A stretch of DNA of 64,000 nt, taken from assembly GCA_037954665.1 (NCBI GenBank), contig JBBMOL010000009.1, positions 1,612,001 through 1,676,000 on the forward strand. Reading direction: 5' to 3'. The stretch is from Laguncularia racemosa (lineage: Eukaryota > Streptophyta > Magnoliopsida > Myrtales > Combretaceae). Position 1 is the stretch's first letter. Every line of letters begins with the position of its first letter. Under the pieces are notes generated by a model that worked only from the letters and a program-made list of their open reading frames with translations, searched no databases and was not told where the DNA came from. The position numbers and the translations under genes were made by a program. Positions 32,962-45,144 of the stretch are shown here, piece by piece.

Positions 32962-35900
32962 ATGTCGAGGCAAAATTCTCCTGAAGGTGAGAGGGGGAGG
33001 TTTGATGTTAGGTTAGTGATTGAGGCGTTGAGGAGTGAGATGAAGAGAATGTTTCAGGAGGGAATGGAACAAATTCATGAAACGGTGGAGCAGAAACTAG
33101 AGCAATCTAAAAACGTCTTTCAAGGGCGTAAGAGGGAGAGTTGTTCTAAGAGAGGACAAAGGGGTGGAGATGAAAATTCTGATGATGAGTTTGATGAACC
33201 TTTTATCGAGAGTTATAGAGGTTATGGTGGTAGGAATAGAGGAACTAGGGATTGGGAAGATAGAGGAGATATGAATAGAGAAGATAATCAATTGAGTATT
33301 ATAAAGATGAAGATTCCTCCTTTCCAAGGGAAGAATGATCCCGAAGCATACTTAGAATGGGAGAAGAAGGTAGAGATGGTGTTTGATTGTCACAATTATA
33401 GTGGGAGAAAGAAAGTGAAGCTTGCTACCATTGAGTTTTCAAATTATGCCATAGTGTGGTGGGATCAACTGATGTTGAATAGGAGAAGGATTGGCGAACC
33501 ACCCATTGAGTCTTGGGAAGAGATGAAGAGGGTGATGAAGAAGCAGTTTGTTCCTGCTTATTACTATCGTGAATTGCACAACAAATTGCAAACTCTTAAG
33601 CAGGGAAGCCGAAGTGTGGATGAGTATTTCAAGGAGATGGAGGTTACTATGATTCGAGCAAATGTTAAGGAGGATAGAGAGGCTACCATGGCGAGGTTTC
33701 TTGCAGGGTTAAATAGAGAGATTCAAAATGTGGTAGAATTATAGCATTATGTGGAACTGGAAGATATGGTCCACATGGCTATAAAGGTTGAGAACCAACA
33801 TAGGAGGAAAGGTAGTAGTACTACACGGTTTCAACAGGGTGCTAGTTCATCTACTTGGAAGACTAACCATTGGAGGAAGGAAGAAAAGTCTTTACCTACC
33901 AAGCTAAAAGGAGAGCAGAAGCAAGGGGGGTCTACTTTTGGTAATCAAGGTAAACCTGATTCTTCTACTCCTAGAAATCGTGACATTAAATGTTTTAAAT
34001 GCCAAGGCAGAGGCCATATTGCTAGTCAATGTCCGAATAGACGTGTTATGATTCTGCGCAATGATGGTGAGTATGAGACTGAGGGGGATAGTGAAGATGA
34101 TGATATGCCTCCATTGGAGGATGCTAGTGATGATGAGGAGCCTGCAATAGGGAAGTTAGTAGCAGTAGTGAAGCGAGCTTTGAATGTGCAAGTGAAGGAA
34201 GAAGAGGAGGTGCAACCAGAGAATATCTTTCATACTAGATGTTATCTAGGTGACCATATTTGCAGTTTAATCATTGATGGGGGAAGTTGCACTAATGTAG
34301 TGAGTACTTTCATTGTTGAGAGGTTGGGGCTCAAGACCACTAAACACCCTAACCCATATAAATTGCAGTGGCTGAATGATAGTGGCGAGACTAAGGTGAG
34401 TAAGCAAGCCTTAATTGCTTTTCGCATCGGTAGGTATGAGGATGAGGTGTTATGTGATATAGTGCCGATGTAGGCTTGTCATATGTTGTTGGGGAGGCCA
34501 TGGCAGTTTGACAGGAAGGTTGTTCATGATGGCTTTTCTAACAAGTATACACTTGTTCACCATGGCAAAAGCTATAATCTTAAACCTTTAACACCTAAAC
34601 AGGTGTATGAGGATCAGTTGCAGCTACAACAATCTTTTGCAAAATATAAGGTGTGTGAAAAACAGAGGGAGATTGAGAGAGTAAAAGACATAGAAAAAGA
34701 AAAGGAACACAAAAGTCAATATCAAAAGGAAAAAGAGAGGAAGGCTGGAAAGAGTGTGAGAGGCCAAGTTGAGGGGGGATCAACTTTGGTGGTGAGTGAA
34801 AAGGAGAGTGCAGCCTTGCAAAAGGAGAGTTGCGTGGCAAGAGCAAGTGTAGTGAGGAGAGCGTTAGTGATGAAGCAACACATGTTGTTGTTGGTTTTTA
34901 AAGAAACTTGTTTGAATACTAACGAACTTCTTAACTCTTTGCCTAGTGTGGTTGTGTCTATTGTACAGGACTTTGAGGATGTCTTCCCTAAGGAGATTCC
35001 AGAAGGGTTACCACCTATTCGTGGTATTGAGCACCAGATTAACCTTGTACCCGGAGCATCTATTCTAAACAAGCCAGCTTATAGGAGTAATCCAGAGGAG
35101 ACAAAGGAACTTCAAAGGCAGGTTAATGACTTGATGGAGAAGGGGTACGTGAGAGAAAGCATGAGCCCATGTGCAGCGCCTATGATTTTGGTGCCTAAGA
35201 AGGATAGGTCATGGAGAATGTGTGTTGATTGCCGAGACAACAACATCACGGTAAAGTATCGTCATCCCATTCCTCGCTTAGATGATATGTTAGATGAGTT
35301 ACATGGGTCTAGTGTCTTTTCCAAAATTGATTTGAAAAGTGGATATCACTAAATTAGAATGAAAGAAGGTGATGAATGGAAAACCGCATTTAAGACAAAA
35401 TATGGATTATATGAGTGGTTAGTAATGCCTTTCGATTTAACTAACGCACCTAGTACTTTCATGAGACTTATTAACCATGTTTTGAGGACTTTTATTGGAA
35501 ATTTTGTGGTAGTTTATTTTGATGATATCCTCATTTACAGCAAGAGTTTGGAAGACCATATCATTCATTTGAGGGTTGTTTTAGAAGTGCTTCGAAAGGA
35601 GCAATTATATGCTAACTTCAAAAAGTATACTTTTTGCACAAACAAACTTGTGTTTCTTGGTTTTATTGTTAGTGCACAGGGAATACAGGTTGATGAAGAG
35701 AAGATTCGTGTGATCCAAGAATGGCCTAGTCCAACTAATGTAAGTAATGTTCGAAGTTTCCATGGACTAGTGAGCTTTTAAAGGAGGTTTGTAAAGGATT
35801 TCAGCACCATTGTAGCACCACTTCCTATTTCTAAGTATGTTAATCTAGATGGTCAGAAGATAGCAGAATTTGTTAAATAGCTCCATGAGAAGGCAAGGCT

Positions 35901-36339
35901 TAACATTGAGCGGAGGACAGAACAGTATGTGAAACAAGCCAACAAGGGTCGTCGATAAGCTGTCATTGAACCTGGAGACTGGGTTTGGGTTCACATGCGC
36001 AAAGAGTGGTTTCCTGTGCAGCGTCGATCTAAATTACTTCCTAGAGGCGATAGACCATTTCAAATTCTTGAGCACATCAACGATAATGCCTACAAGTTAA
36101 ATTTGCCAGGTGAGTATCAAGTAAGTGCTACTTTTAACGTTACTGATCTGAGTCCTTTTGATGTAGGCGATGATTTGAGGACAAATCCTTTTCAAGAGGA
36201 GGGGAATGATGAAAGCCATGATAGGAGTCAAGCTAGAAGGTGGAATGTGGATCCTCTTGAAGTGCCACCTGAACCGATCACAAGAACTCGAGCGAAACGA
36301 TTCAAGGAAGCACTTAACGGGCTGATAAAGTATATCTAA
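32962..36339 (+). pseudogene. CRM-like gag-pol polyprotein, degenerate, in-frame deletion
   Basis: Starts ATG 32962 (MSRQNSPEGERGRFDVR). The gag core has IPPFQGKNDPEAYLEWEKK, and the zinc knuckle CFKCQGRGHIASQC (C-x2-C-x4-H-x4-C) is at 33991-34032. The protease has SLIIDGGSCTNVVS near 34270. RT motifs include MCVDCRDNNITVKYRHPIP and YFDD at 35515-35526. After STIVAPL (about 35825) the frame passes straight into the integrase C-terminal part (GDWVWVHMRKEWFPVQRR, SATFNVTDLSPFDVGDD), so late RT, RNase H and the integrase zinc and catalytic domains are missing. Stops: 33742, 34471, 35350, 35779, 35878 and 35956. The last ~44 codons lie inside the 3' LTR and read EPITRTRAKRFKEALNGLI. Confidence 0.9.
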
Positions 36340-36962
36340 GAAGCCGGGAAAGATTGGAGTAACCATGAGAATGAACTTGCATTTGTACAAGTCATTCAAG
36401 GAGATCAAAGCATAGGAGGTCAAAGCTGTCGGCCTTGACAATGCTGGCTTAAACGCTGCCGGCCTTGAACTGGCGTTGCAATTAGAGCGCGGCAGAGGGA
36501 CTACTCCATCCACTACGCCGTCGGTGTATACACCTGGCTTATATCCTATGCCGGCGTATATACCTGGCGTACATTGCCTGTTTGTTATGTTTCTGCAACT
36601 TTATTATGTTATGTCATTTTAGGCTTTTGTTTTACGAGTTGTAAACCCTATTAAAAGCTGCTAGGGTTGGAAAACAGAAGATAGAACTTACATACAACAT
36701 TGATAAATATAACTTGAGAGAATTCCTCTCTTGGTTCTCTAAAGAACTTCTCTTGAACTTATTGGATCCCTTCTGTGGCGTTCAAACTAGACTTATCAAT
36801 CGGTCTTTCATCCCGATTGTGGCGTCAATAGAATATACCAAGGTTCTTGCCTTACCTATAGGCAATGGGTCACGGTTCCACTTTGATTGTTTTGGCATCT
36901 TGGGTTGCAATTCCAAACGTATTGGTATAAGGTTTCATCACACGTGAGCGTGGTTTGTATCA
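36207..36962 (+). repeat. 3' LTR of the CRM-like element
   Basis: 756 bp, TGATGAAAGCC...TTTGTATCA, direct repeat of 31751-32471 with a short extra segment near 36540. TSD ACCAA follows at 36963-36967. The end of pol is encoded in its first 133 bp. Confidence 0.9.
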
Positions 36963-37352
36963 ACCAAGCTCATTCAGCTTAGCAAACACCTAAATTAAAC
37001 CACCAATGTAAGGTACTCACTACCTCCAAAGTTGAAAGAAAGCTTGACAAAGTTTCTTGATACAAATGTCAATGTCTTCGTATAGACACCAGCCAATATG
37101 CTTGGTATCTCTTTGAAAGTGATCACACACTGCCTTAATATCGACCTAGCATCAATGCTATTAAACAAAACAAGTGACACCTTGATGTCGAAAGACCCAT
37201 TGTAGTCAAAGAGAAGGTGTAGAAGCTCTAGATTGCAAATCAAGGTATACGTAGACAACATTATCATCCAAAGGAAACTTCCTGACAATCGCCTAATCGA
37301 CATCCATGAGACATTCCAAGCACTAAGATGGTACAATATCAAGCTTAGCCCA
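36963..37352 (+). pseudogene. Tat/Retand-like RT, first part, degenerate
   Basis: Host sequence between the CRM-like element and Ogre-2. LPPKLKESLTKFLDTNVNVFV and MLGISLKVITHCLNIDL match the region just before RT in Tat elements (usual form FL..N.DVFAW...DMPGI...V..H.L). After a deletion comes IKVYVDNIIIQRK (usual VYVDDM; the second Asp is Asn here) and then ETFQALRWYNIKLSP, where Ogre-2 inserted at 37353. Confidence 0.75.
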
Positions 37353-38533
37353 TGTCCAGTCTAGCTTTTTAATCATTTGCCTTAATTATAATCTATATTA
37401 AATCCTACCACTTCCATATAAATTACTCAACCAAACTAATAAAAATTAATTTTTTTAAAAGGAGTCATTACTAACCTAAGTTGGGAAATAAGTTAAGGTT
37501 AAATGGTGAATTAACCTTAACTAGCTACTAATCTGCGGATTTCTCTAAAAAATATTTTAGAAAAATATTAACAAAAAATGGTGGATTTGGAGGCTAACCT
37601 ATTAAAATTTAAACGATTACCATGTAGAATTTTCAAAAATATTCACTAAAAAGCCTTTATATTCCTATCTTTATTTTTCATGTATCTCCTACTATGTATT
37701 ATACTAAATTATGAATCTATGCTAAAAAATAACTAAAGTCTGAAGTTTGTTATACTAATTTTCCAAAGTAATCTAAAGTTTTTATTTTACCAAGCTAACG
37801 ACCCAAAGTTTTTATTTATTTAGTTTTTTCTGAACTTTTTTATTTTTTTAGGTTTTTATCTTATTTATTTTTTTAAGGTTATATCTTATTTAATTTTCTA
37901 AAGTTTTATTTTATTATTTTGTTTAATTTTTCCCAACCTAAAGTTTTTAGTTTATTACGGTTGCCTCAAAGATGTCTACGTATCCGCTAATCGGGATCAA
38001 ACCATTCATAGTTCACTTTTTCTTTTTATAAAATTTTTAGTTTGTTGATCAATTTTATTTAATGAAAAGTATCGGGTTTATGTTATTTAATCATATTAAT
38101 TTTCATTAAGAAAATACTTAGATGGCCTATATTATTGAATGATTATTTTTTAAAAATCTAAGATAACCTAAATTTGAAAAAAAAAATTATATTAAATTTT
38201 TATTTAGAAAAGCTTTAAGTGATAAAATGCTAAAAGGCTAGGTTTTAATATAAAGTTTTTTTATTATTTTTTTCTCTATTCCTATTTCATACTATTCGTA
38301 AAAATTTTATTAAAAACATTATACTAAAAAAAATATTTTTGTATTTTTATCATTTTCAATTTTTATTGAAATTTTTTTTAAATTTTATTTTTACCAAGGA
38401 TTTTTATTATTTATTTTGATTTTCTAAATTTTTCAATTTTTATTTCTAAGATACTAGCTTGTAGAAAATTTTATTTATTTTATTATTTTTATTTTTATTT
38501 CTAATACCTTTGCTTGTAATAAAGATTTTTTTA

Positions 38534-38567
<34 letters not shown>

Positions 38568-40038
38568 CATTTCTTTAAAGACTTTTATTTAATTAAATTT
38601 TTTAGATTTTTATTTTTCACCATTGTGTGATGGTATGTACCACGACAACCCAACGGGTACTCTAAATTTATTATTTTTCAAAATTTTAAACTATAGATAA
38701 GATTAAAAAATCTAATAATAAATAAAATAAAATAAAAAGAAATTAAAACCAAATAAAAAATAAATAAAAATCATCACCAACCAAATTACTAAAATGGACA
38801 CGAGTTAGGTTGCGCGTAGGTATGGGTTCTACAAATCAAATTGGGTCACAGGTTAGATAGCGGGTCAGCTCCAGGTCTAGTCGCGATTAGGCACAGTGGT
38901 TGTGGCTTGTCATGGTTGGTGCTTCAATGGAAATTGGAAGTGGCAGAGGAGTTAAATCCTAGGTTTTCAAGGGTAAGGAATCGATTGAATATGGTGTTTT
39001 TGCCTAAAGACTAGCCTAAGACGGTAGTTTAGGAGGTGGTCGAGGTGATAGTTGTGGTGGCTTTTCGATCTCCCTAGACTAAGTATTGTTGAGTGCAAAA
39101 GGGGAGCTTTTCTGAATCCTCAAGTTGCAAGGAAACCCTTAGTACCCCTGATTTGCTCCAATTTAGTGTATGATGAGAACTATCCTAGAAAGAAGGTGGA
39201 CCGTAGGTTTAAGAATTCCTAGAGAGAGAAAGCTTACAATCAGGATTTTCGAGTGTGCATTTTCGTGTTTTTGAAGGTCCCTGAAGTTGTAGTACCTTAG
39301 TCTATTTATAGGAGCCCATGGAGGAGGTTAGATTACACTAAATCGGATTTTTGAATCCCAATGTATAACACCCCCTCAATTTGATTCAATCTAATTTCTT
39401 CTTCAAATCCATGTTAATCTAATGATGTTTATCATTTTTTAGCTAATCATTATTGGATTTGTGCTAAAAGATGGACTTAGAATGGCCAGATTCATCTTTG
39501 CCTTCTTCCCAATATCTTTAGCTAGAGGTTGAAGAAGATCATGTGCAGGGCATATGATCCACGTTCGGCTAATCACACGCTGCCACATGGTAGTGAGGGC
39601 AAAAAAAAAAAAAAAAAACGAAAACGGCACAAAGTGCCTCTTACCTATTTCGAACTCAAGACCTATACCCTCCCTTGTGCGCGCATGGACGACACGTGGA
39701 CTAGTTGGGCTGACCCTTTTCTTGATTTTCTATTGTAATTAAATTGCCTTTCAACCAACTAACCTAAATGAGTTTTGTGGTTTTTAGTTTCTCGAGTTTA
39801 ATTTAAATACTCATATGTCCTTGCTTTTATTGAAAATACTTACATTTTTTAGTGATTTTTATTATTTTTTATTTTTATAAAAAAATTTCATTCATTTTCA
39901 TTTATTATTATTATTTTCATATATATATTTATGTATTTCATTTTTGCTTTTTTTTTTTATTATTCCGTAAACTAAGCTCTCTTTCTTTTTTTTTTTATTT
40001 TTTTTTTCTTTTAGATGGGCAAAAATGGGGTATCTATA
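37353..40038 (-). repeat. 3' LTR of Ogre-2
   Basis: 2686 bp. On the minus strand it starts TATAGATACCCC (expected TGTAGATACCCC) and ends CTGGACA. It is a direct repeat of 54244-56972. A TATA box TATAAATA is on the minus strand at 39303-39310. Confidence 0.9.
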
Positions 40039-40084
40039 ATTGCCTGTCTTTGTAGTGAAGTTTGAATAGAACTTTACTACAAAG
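40039..40084 (-). promoter_or_regulatory. terminal hairpin and polypurine tract of Ogre-2
   Basis: On the minus strand: CTTTGTAGT, mismatch, AAGTT, 7-base loop, AACTT, mismatch, ACTACAAAG (40048-40084), then ACAGGCAAT up to the LTR at 40038. It has the same layout as in Ogre-1 and the relic at 20116. Confidence 0.75.
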
Positions 40085-40104
40085 ACAAAAAAAAGACATG
40101 ATTT

Positions 40105-40600
40105 TTGCCCTTATTCTAGAATGACACGCCTATTACTAAGGAGATAGGACTTTGATATTTGCCACCTACTAACAAGGATGGACTTAAATGATTTGCCATC
40201 TACTGACGAGAATAGACTTAGAAGGTTGCTAGTTACTAACGAGACTAGACTTAAAATACGACGCCATCTACTAACGAGAGTAGACTTAAATGGGATGCTA
40301 GCTATTGACAAGCTTAGACTTAAAAGGATTGCTAGCTACTAACAAGGCTAGACTTATTAGGTTGCCACCTACTGACGAGGACGGACTTAAAATAGATGCC
40401 ATCTATTAGCGAGAATGAACTTATAAAGGTTACTAGCTACTAACGAAACTAGACTTAAAGTACGATGCCATCTACTAACGAGAGTAAGCTTAAATAGGAT
40501 GCCATATACTGACAAGAATGGACTTACAAGTTTAGCTACCTGCTGACGATGATGGACTTAAATGTTTTGCTAGCTACTAATAAGGCTAGACTTAATCAAT
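40105..40600 (-). repeat. Ogre-2 3' minisatellite
   Basis: About 13 units of 35-40 bp. On the plus strand they read GCTAGCTACTAACAAGGCTAG or CCATCTACTAACGAGAGTAG, followed by ACTTAAAAGGAT. Many units carry a dyad, for example CTAGC...GCTAG or CTAGT...ACTAG. The sequence is unlike the Ogre-1 arrays but the position in the element is the same. Confidence 0.85.
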
Positions 40601-41187
40601 AAATACTCTTTATGTTGATCTTTTGGGGTTTCAAAAGTATGTTGGAACATGATATCCAATCAAAATTACTTTACCAACGAATGGATCTTACCAATCTCAT
40701 TGATTTCATTCTAGTGGTAGCTCTTTACTTGTTACCCAGTAATCACTTGCTTGCTCAGCTAAAATACTTTAGCAGAATGTTTACAATCCGTCTTCGTAGT
40801 TATGTCATCTGTGTATGTGGTAAGAACGAATCTTCACTTGACTATGGCCTCTAAAGCATATCGACTCCTAAAATTGTGTTAACCCTTTCTTCAATAATAA
40901 AAATTTCTTTAAAAATGAGTTAAGTCATAATGAAGCATTTAACCATTTATCACTTATCTAGTTCTAGTTTATGGGTATTAGCTTGGTTTGTGTTTATAAT
41001 GTAGCGTAGAGCATTTAGGAAAAGGAACTTATCAATAAAGTGTATAGGCAAGGGTTGGTCAATGACCGATCTAACGTCAACAACTATAGAGGATATCAAC
41101 TTTGCTCGTAAATGATGAAAATTTTATCATAAAAGATTAATATCGTCAACGATCTCATTGAGTTTGGCAAAAGATTTTATTGATTAC
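40601..41187 (-). other. Ogre-2 3' non-coding region, unique part
   Basis: Between the pol end (41188) and the repeats. No coding signal is recognised; the 80-codon plus-strand frame at 40612-40854 lacks known motifs. Confidence 0.5.
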
Positions 41188-44100
41188 TCATGGGTAATAC
41201 AATTTCACAGCATCTAAGTTAACAGGGCCTCTTAAATTTGGGCCATCCATATTAGCTAGCACTAATGCCCTCCTTGTCAAGACTTTCTTTACAACATAGG
41301 GTCCTTCATAATTTAAAGTAAATTTTACTCTAAGGTCTTGTACGTTTGGCAGTACTTTCTTTAACACCAAATCTCCCTCTTTAAAGCTTCTCTATCATAC
41401 CTTTTGATTGAATGCCCTAGCCATTCTCCGTTGGTCGCACTGACCATAGCATAATGCTATGAGTCTCTTTTCATCAATCAGATTCAATTTATCAACCCTT
41501 TTCTTTACCAATTCCACTTTATCAAGCTATGTTTCTACCAATACCCTAAAAGATGGGATTTCCACTTCTATAGGAAACACGACTTCAGTTCCATATACTA
41601 ATGAATAAGGAGTGGCTCTAGTCAAGGTTCTTATCAAAGTTCTGTATGCCATGAGGGCAAACGATAACATCTCATGCCAATTGGTGTAAGTGATTGCCAT
41701 TTTTTCAATAATTCTCTTAATATTTTTATTGGTAGCCTTAACTGCTCTATTCATCTAGGGATGATACGAAGTTAAATTTCTATGGTTGATTCCAAATTGT
41801 TGACATGTCTCTATCACTAGTTTATTGTTTAGATTGTTTCCATGATTTGTAATGATGGATTCAGGTGCCCTATACCTAGCAATTATATTTCTTTTTAAGA
41901 ACTTAACGACCACTCCTTTAGTCACATTGTCATATGAAGACGCTTTAACCCATTTGGTAAAATAATCAATAGCCACCAACATGAACCTATGCTCGTTTGA
42001 TGCTTTTGGAGTTATTAGACCAATTATATTAATGCCCCACATGGAAAATGGCCATAGGGGCATAAGTGGCAATGCCGCACATGTTTAATACAGTTTGTTT
42101 CCATAGTCATCTAAAAATAACCCATGCTCATCATTTTGCGGGCTAACATATATCCATTCATGTGCAGCCTACAGACTCCCTTGTGTATTTCTCACATTAG
42201 TGTGCTTGCTTCTTCTTCATCGACACACCTTAATAGGGTAACATCAAAACATTTCTTGTATAATGTGGAATCGTTTAGTAAAAAATGCATTGCTAATCTC
42301 CTCAATGCCTTTCAATCTTTCCTATTTGCTTCCTTTAGGTAAGTGCCATCTCGACTCTCCTCAATCACTAGGCAGAAAGCTAGCTTCTCCTCAATTTTGA
42401 TCTTTAAAGGTTGAATCTCTATATCATCTGAGATTTGAATCATGGATGCCAACATTGCTAGAGCATCAGTGAATTGATTTTAGGTTCTAGGCACATACAT
42501 GAAAGAAATTTTTTCGAACTTTTCTACTAATTTGCTAAGATGTTGATGTTACGATATTAATTTGCTATTTCTGGTTTTGTATTCTCCCAAGGTTTAGGGA
42601 ATAATTAAAGAAGAATCTCCATATACTTCCAATCCCTGGATACCCATGTCTAACGCCATCTTGAGCCCCATGATACAAGCTTCGTATTCTACTATATTGT
42701 TAGTATATGAGAATGCTAACTTTGCTACTACGGGAAAATGGTTATCTTCAGGAGATATCAAGACCACCCCTATTCCACATCCAAAAACATTCGCCGCTCC
42801 ATCAAAATACAACTTCCATTGTCGGCGTTCTGATCTTTCAATGATAGTGACCATAATCCCTTCATCTAGAAATTGAACTTCTGAGATTTCTAACATACCT
42901 TTTCTCGGATATTCCGCTAACTAGTCTGCCAAGGCTTGTTCTTTTACTAAATTCTAATTTACATAAGTGATGTCGAACTTTGAAAGCAACATCTGTCATT
43001 TAGAGATTCTTACTATCAAAGCTAGTTGTTTTACTAGATATCGTAGCGGATCATGTTTAGTTAATAACTGGATGGAATAATATAGGGTGTATTGCTAAAG
43101 CCTGTGCACTACCCATACCAAAGCACAGTAAGTCTTCTCAACTTCCAAATATCTCTGCTCTCTTTCATTAAACTTCTTGCTTATATAATATATAGGGTGC
43201 TCCTTTCTTTCTCTCTTGTCTTTTTGCCCCAACATACAACCCATAGATTCGAGGAGTATGGTCAAATACAAGAATAAAAGCCTCCCAAGGGTGGGAACCA
43301 TCAGGACTTGAGGATTCATCAAATATCCTTTGATTTCAAAAAAGGCTTCTTTACATTTTGCATCCCATTTTATTGTAGCATTCTTCTTTAAGAGCTTGAA
43401 CAAAGGGCAACACTTATTGGTAAGCTGAGATATTAACTTGGCTATATAGTTCAACCTTCCCAATATACCCCTTACTTCTTTGAGGGTTTGCAGGGCTGGC
43501 ATCTCAACAATTGCTTTTACTTTGTCTAGGTTTACTTCGATCCCCCTCCAACTGATAATAAACCCTAGGAGCTTCCTTGATGTTACTCCAAACATGCACT
43601 TCTTAAGATTTAACTTTAATTGGAATTTTCTAAGCCTCTCAAACAAATTCCTTAGGGCTTTCACATGATCTTCCCCTTCACGAGACTTAGCAATCATGTC
43701 ATCAACGTAAACCTCCACCTCTTTATGCATCATGTCATGGAACAATGCTACCATAGCTCATTGATAAGTTGTTCCTGCATTCTTCAAACCAAAAGGCATA
43801 ACTTTATAGCAAAATGTTCCTCATGTAGTGATGAATGTTGTTTTAGTGTTGTCTTCTTTTGACATCTTAATCTAATTGTACCCTAAGGAACCATCTATGA
43901 AAGAGAAAAGGTGGTTTCCAACAGTGTTATCTACTAAGACGTCAATATGTGGCAACGGGAAATTATCTTGGCGTCACTTGGTTCAAGTCTCTAAAATTAA
44001 CACAAACTCAAACTTTCCCATTTTTCTTAAAGATAGGCACTAAATTCGCCATCCATTCTGGATAATTTGATACTTCAATGAACTTGACTTCTAACAACTT

Positions 44101-44537
44101 CTTCACTTCTTCTTTGATTTTCAACAAAATGTCGGATCGAAACCTCCTAAGTTTTTGTTTTCTCGGTCTGAAGGCTGCTTTAGTAGGCTACTTAAGAACC
44201 ACTATCGAAGGATCAAGCCCTAGCATATCCTTGTATGACCTTGCGAACACGTTTAGATACTCAAATAATAATTGCAACAATTCCCCCCTATGTTCTTCTA
44301 ACAAACCATTCCCAACCTTGATGTTCCTAAGGTTTTCATCCATACCCAAATTTACTTCAACGATTGGTTCATCAATGATAATTTTACCCTGCTCAAATTG
44401 ATGCCAACTTTTTTTTAATCTCATTCGAAATTTTGACATCATCTTCGATAACTAACCTAGTGGGGTTGAGAGTGATATCGACATTTTCATCATTTACAGG
44501 TGTAAGATACCCTCCATTTTCATCGATTTCATTAGAT
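41188..44537 (-). pseudogene. Ogre-2 pol: RT, RNase H, additional RNase H, integrase, degenerate
   Basis: Read from the splice acceptor at 44537 down to 41188. Upstream linker LRSNEIDENGG; pre-RT EYLNVFARSYKDMLGLDPSIVV; RT core with YVDDMIAKS (about 43690) and LLGFIISWRGIEV; RNase H with YYISKKFNEREQRYLEVEKT; additional RNase H LYFDGAANVFGCGIG; integrase MPLWPFSMWGINIIG to the C-terminal NLDAVKLYYP. All three integrase catalytic acids are lost: Asp to Asn at 42028-42030, Asp to Asn at 41845-41847, Glu to Lys at 41737-41739. A frameshift is present near 43950-43970, and part of the zinc-binding to catalytic linker of integrase is missing near 42075. Many stops. Confidence 0.9.
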
Positions 44538-44705
44538 CTAAGGAATAATAGTGAATAGAAAAGCAAATAAGTAGTAGAAGAAAAACATGAAGAGAAAAAG
44601 AAATCCAAAACTTTGTTCATGGTGAGAGAAATATTTATTATCTATCAAGAGTGAACTAAATTGTGTTGGAATAGTCTCATGACCCTATTCCTAGTCTAAA
44701 GAGAC
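44538..44705 (-). other. intron between protease and RT (Ogre-2)
   Basis: Minus-strand donor AATAG|GTCTCT at 44705 and acceptor ATTCCTTAG|ATCTAATG ending at 44538, 168 bases, with in-frame stops. The flanking proteins match those around the Ogre-1 intron: NNWF..PI before, RS then the linker after. Confidence 0.65.
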
Positions 44706-45144
44706 CTATTGCCGTTGATTGGAACTGAGAACCAGTTGTTCAATTGGCCTTTACTGATACTGTCTTCTATCATGCTGATGGTGCATTATCGATTAAATGA
44801 GTCAATTAACTTAAATATTTCCGACTGGTGGGTATAAGTTGGTGCTGGAAATGTGTTGCTGATGTTTGGGAACTCTAGTTGAGCATGGTATAACTTCTCG
44901 CCTCTCTTCCCCTTCATATTCTACTTCATCTCCTCGATCTCCCAATGAGTCAATTTATACCCTAACCCAAACATACCTATTTGTGGTTAAACTGAGAGGG
45001 ACTCTTCATCTGTTGCCACACAAACACCATAAAAAATTTGCAATCCCGGTTCTTCTACCTCTTCACTCCTAGTATATGGAATGGTAGTCTCTTTGTATAT
45101 GGCATAATCTTGCTCCCCCAACATTATCATAACCTAGCCATTAG
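44706..45144 (-). pseudogene. Ogre-2 protease region, downstream piece
   Basis: Continues the protease frame interrupted by element A. VMIMLGEQDYAIYKETTIPY corresponds to IVTVLGEQDYTIYKETAIPY in Ogre-1 (near 10230-10270). It ends NNWFSVPINGN at the splice donor. Several stops. Confidence 0.75.

Larger units (their letters stand above)
31751..36962 (+). mobile_element. CRM-like (chromovirus-type) Ty3/gypsy element, internally deleted
   Basis: 5.2 kb, with LTRs 31751-32471 and 36207-36962 and TSD ACCAA (31746-31750 and 36963-36967). The PBS is for initiator tRNA-Met. Host reading resumes as V-K-E-T-K-L-I-Q across the TSD. The polyprotein is in one frame with several stops and an in-frame deletion of late RT, RNase H and most of integrase. 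Lineage assignment rests on the polyprotein C-terminus (NVTDLSPFDVGDDLRTNP), the LTR-overlapping pol end and the PBS; another chromovirus clade is possible. Confidence 0.88.

Noticed and set aside
36214..36218. Starting the CRM-like LTR at the inner TGATAGGAGTC
   Set aside because: Similarity between the two LTRs extends further left to TGATGA, and only that start gives the matching TSD ACCAA.
39439..40055. Short open frames in the Ogre-2 3' LTR, repeated in the other LTR near 56414-57046
   Set aside because: They lie in LTR sequence, differ between the two copies by stops and have no known motif.
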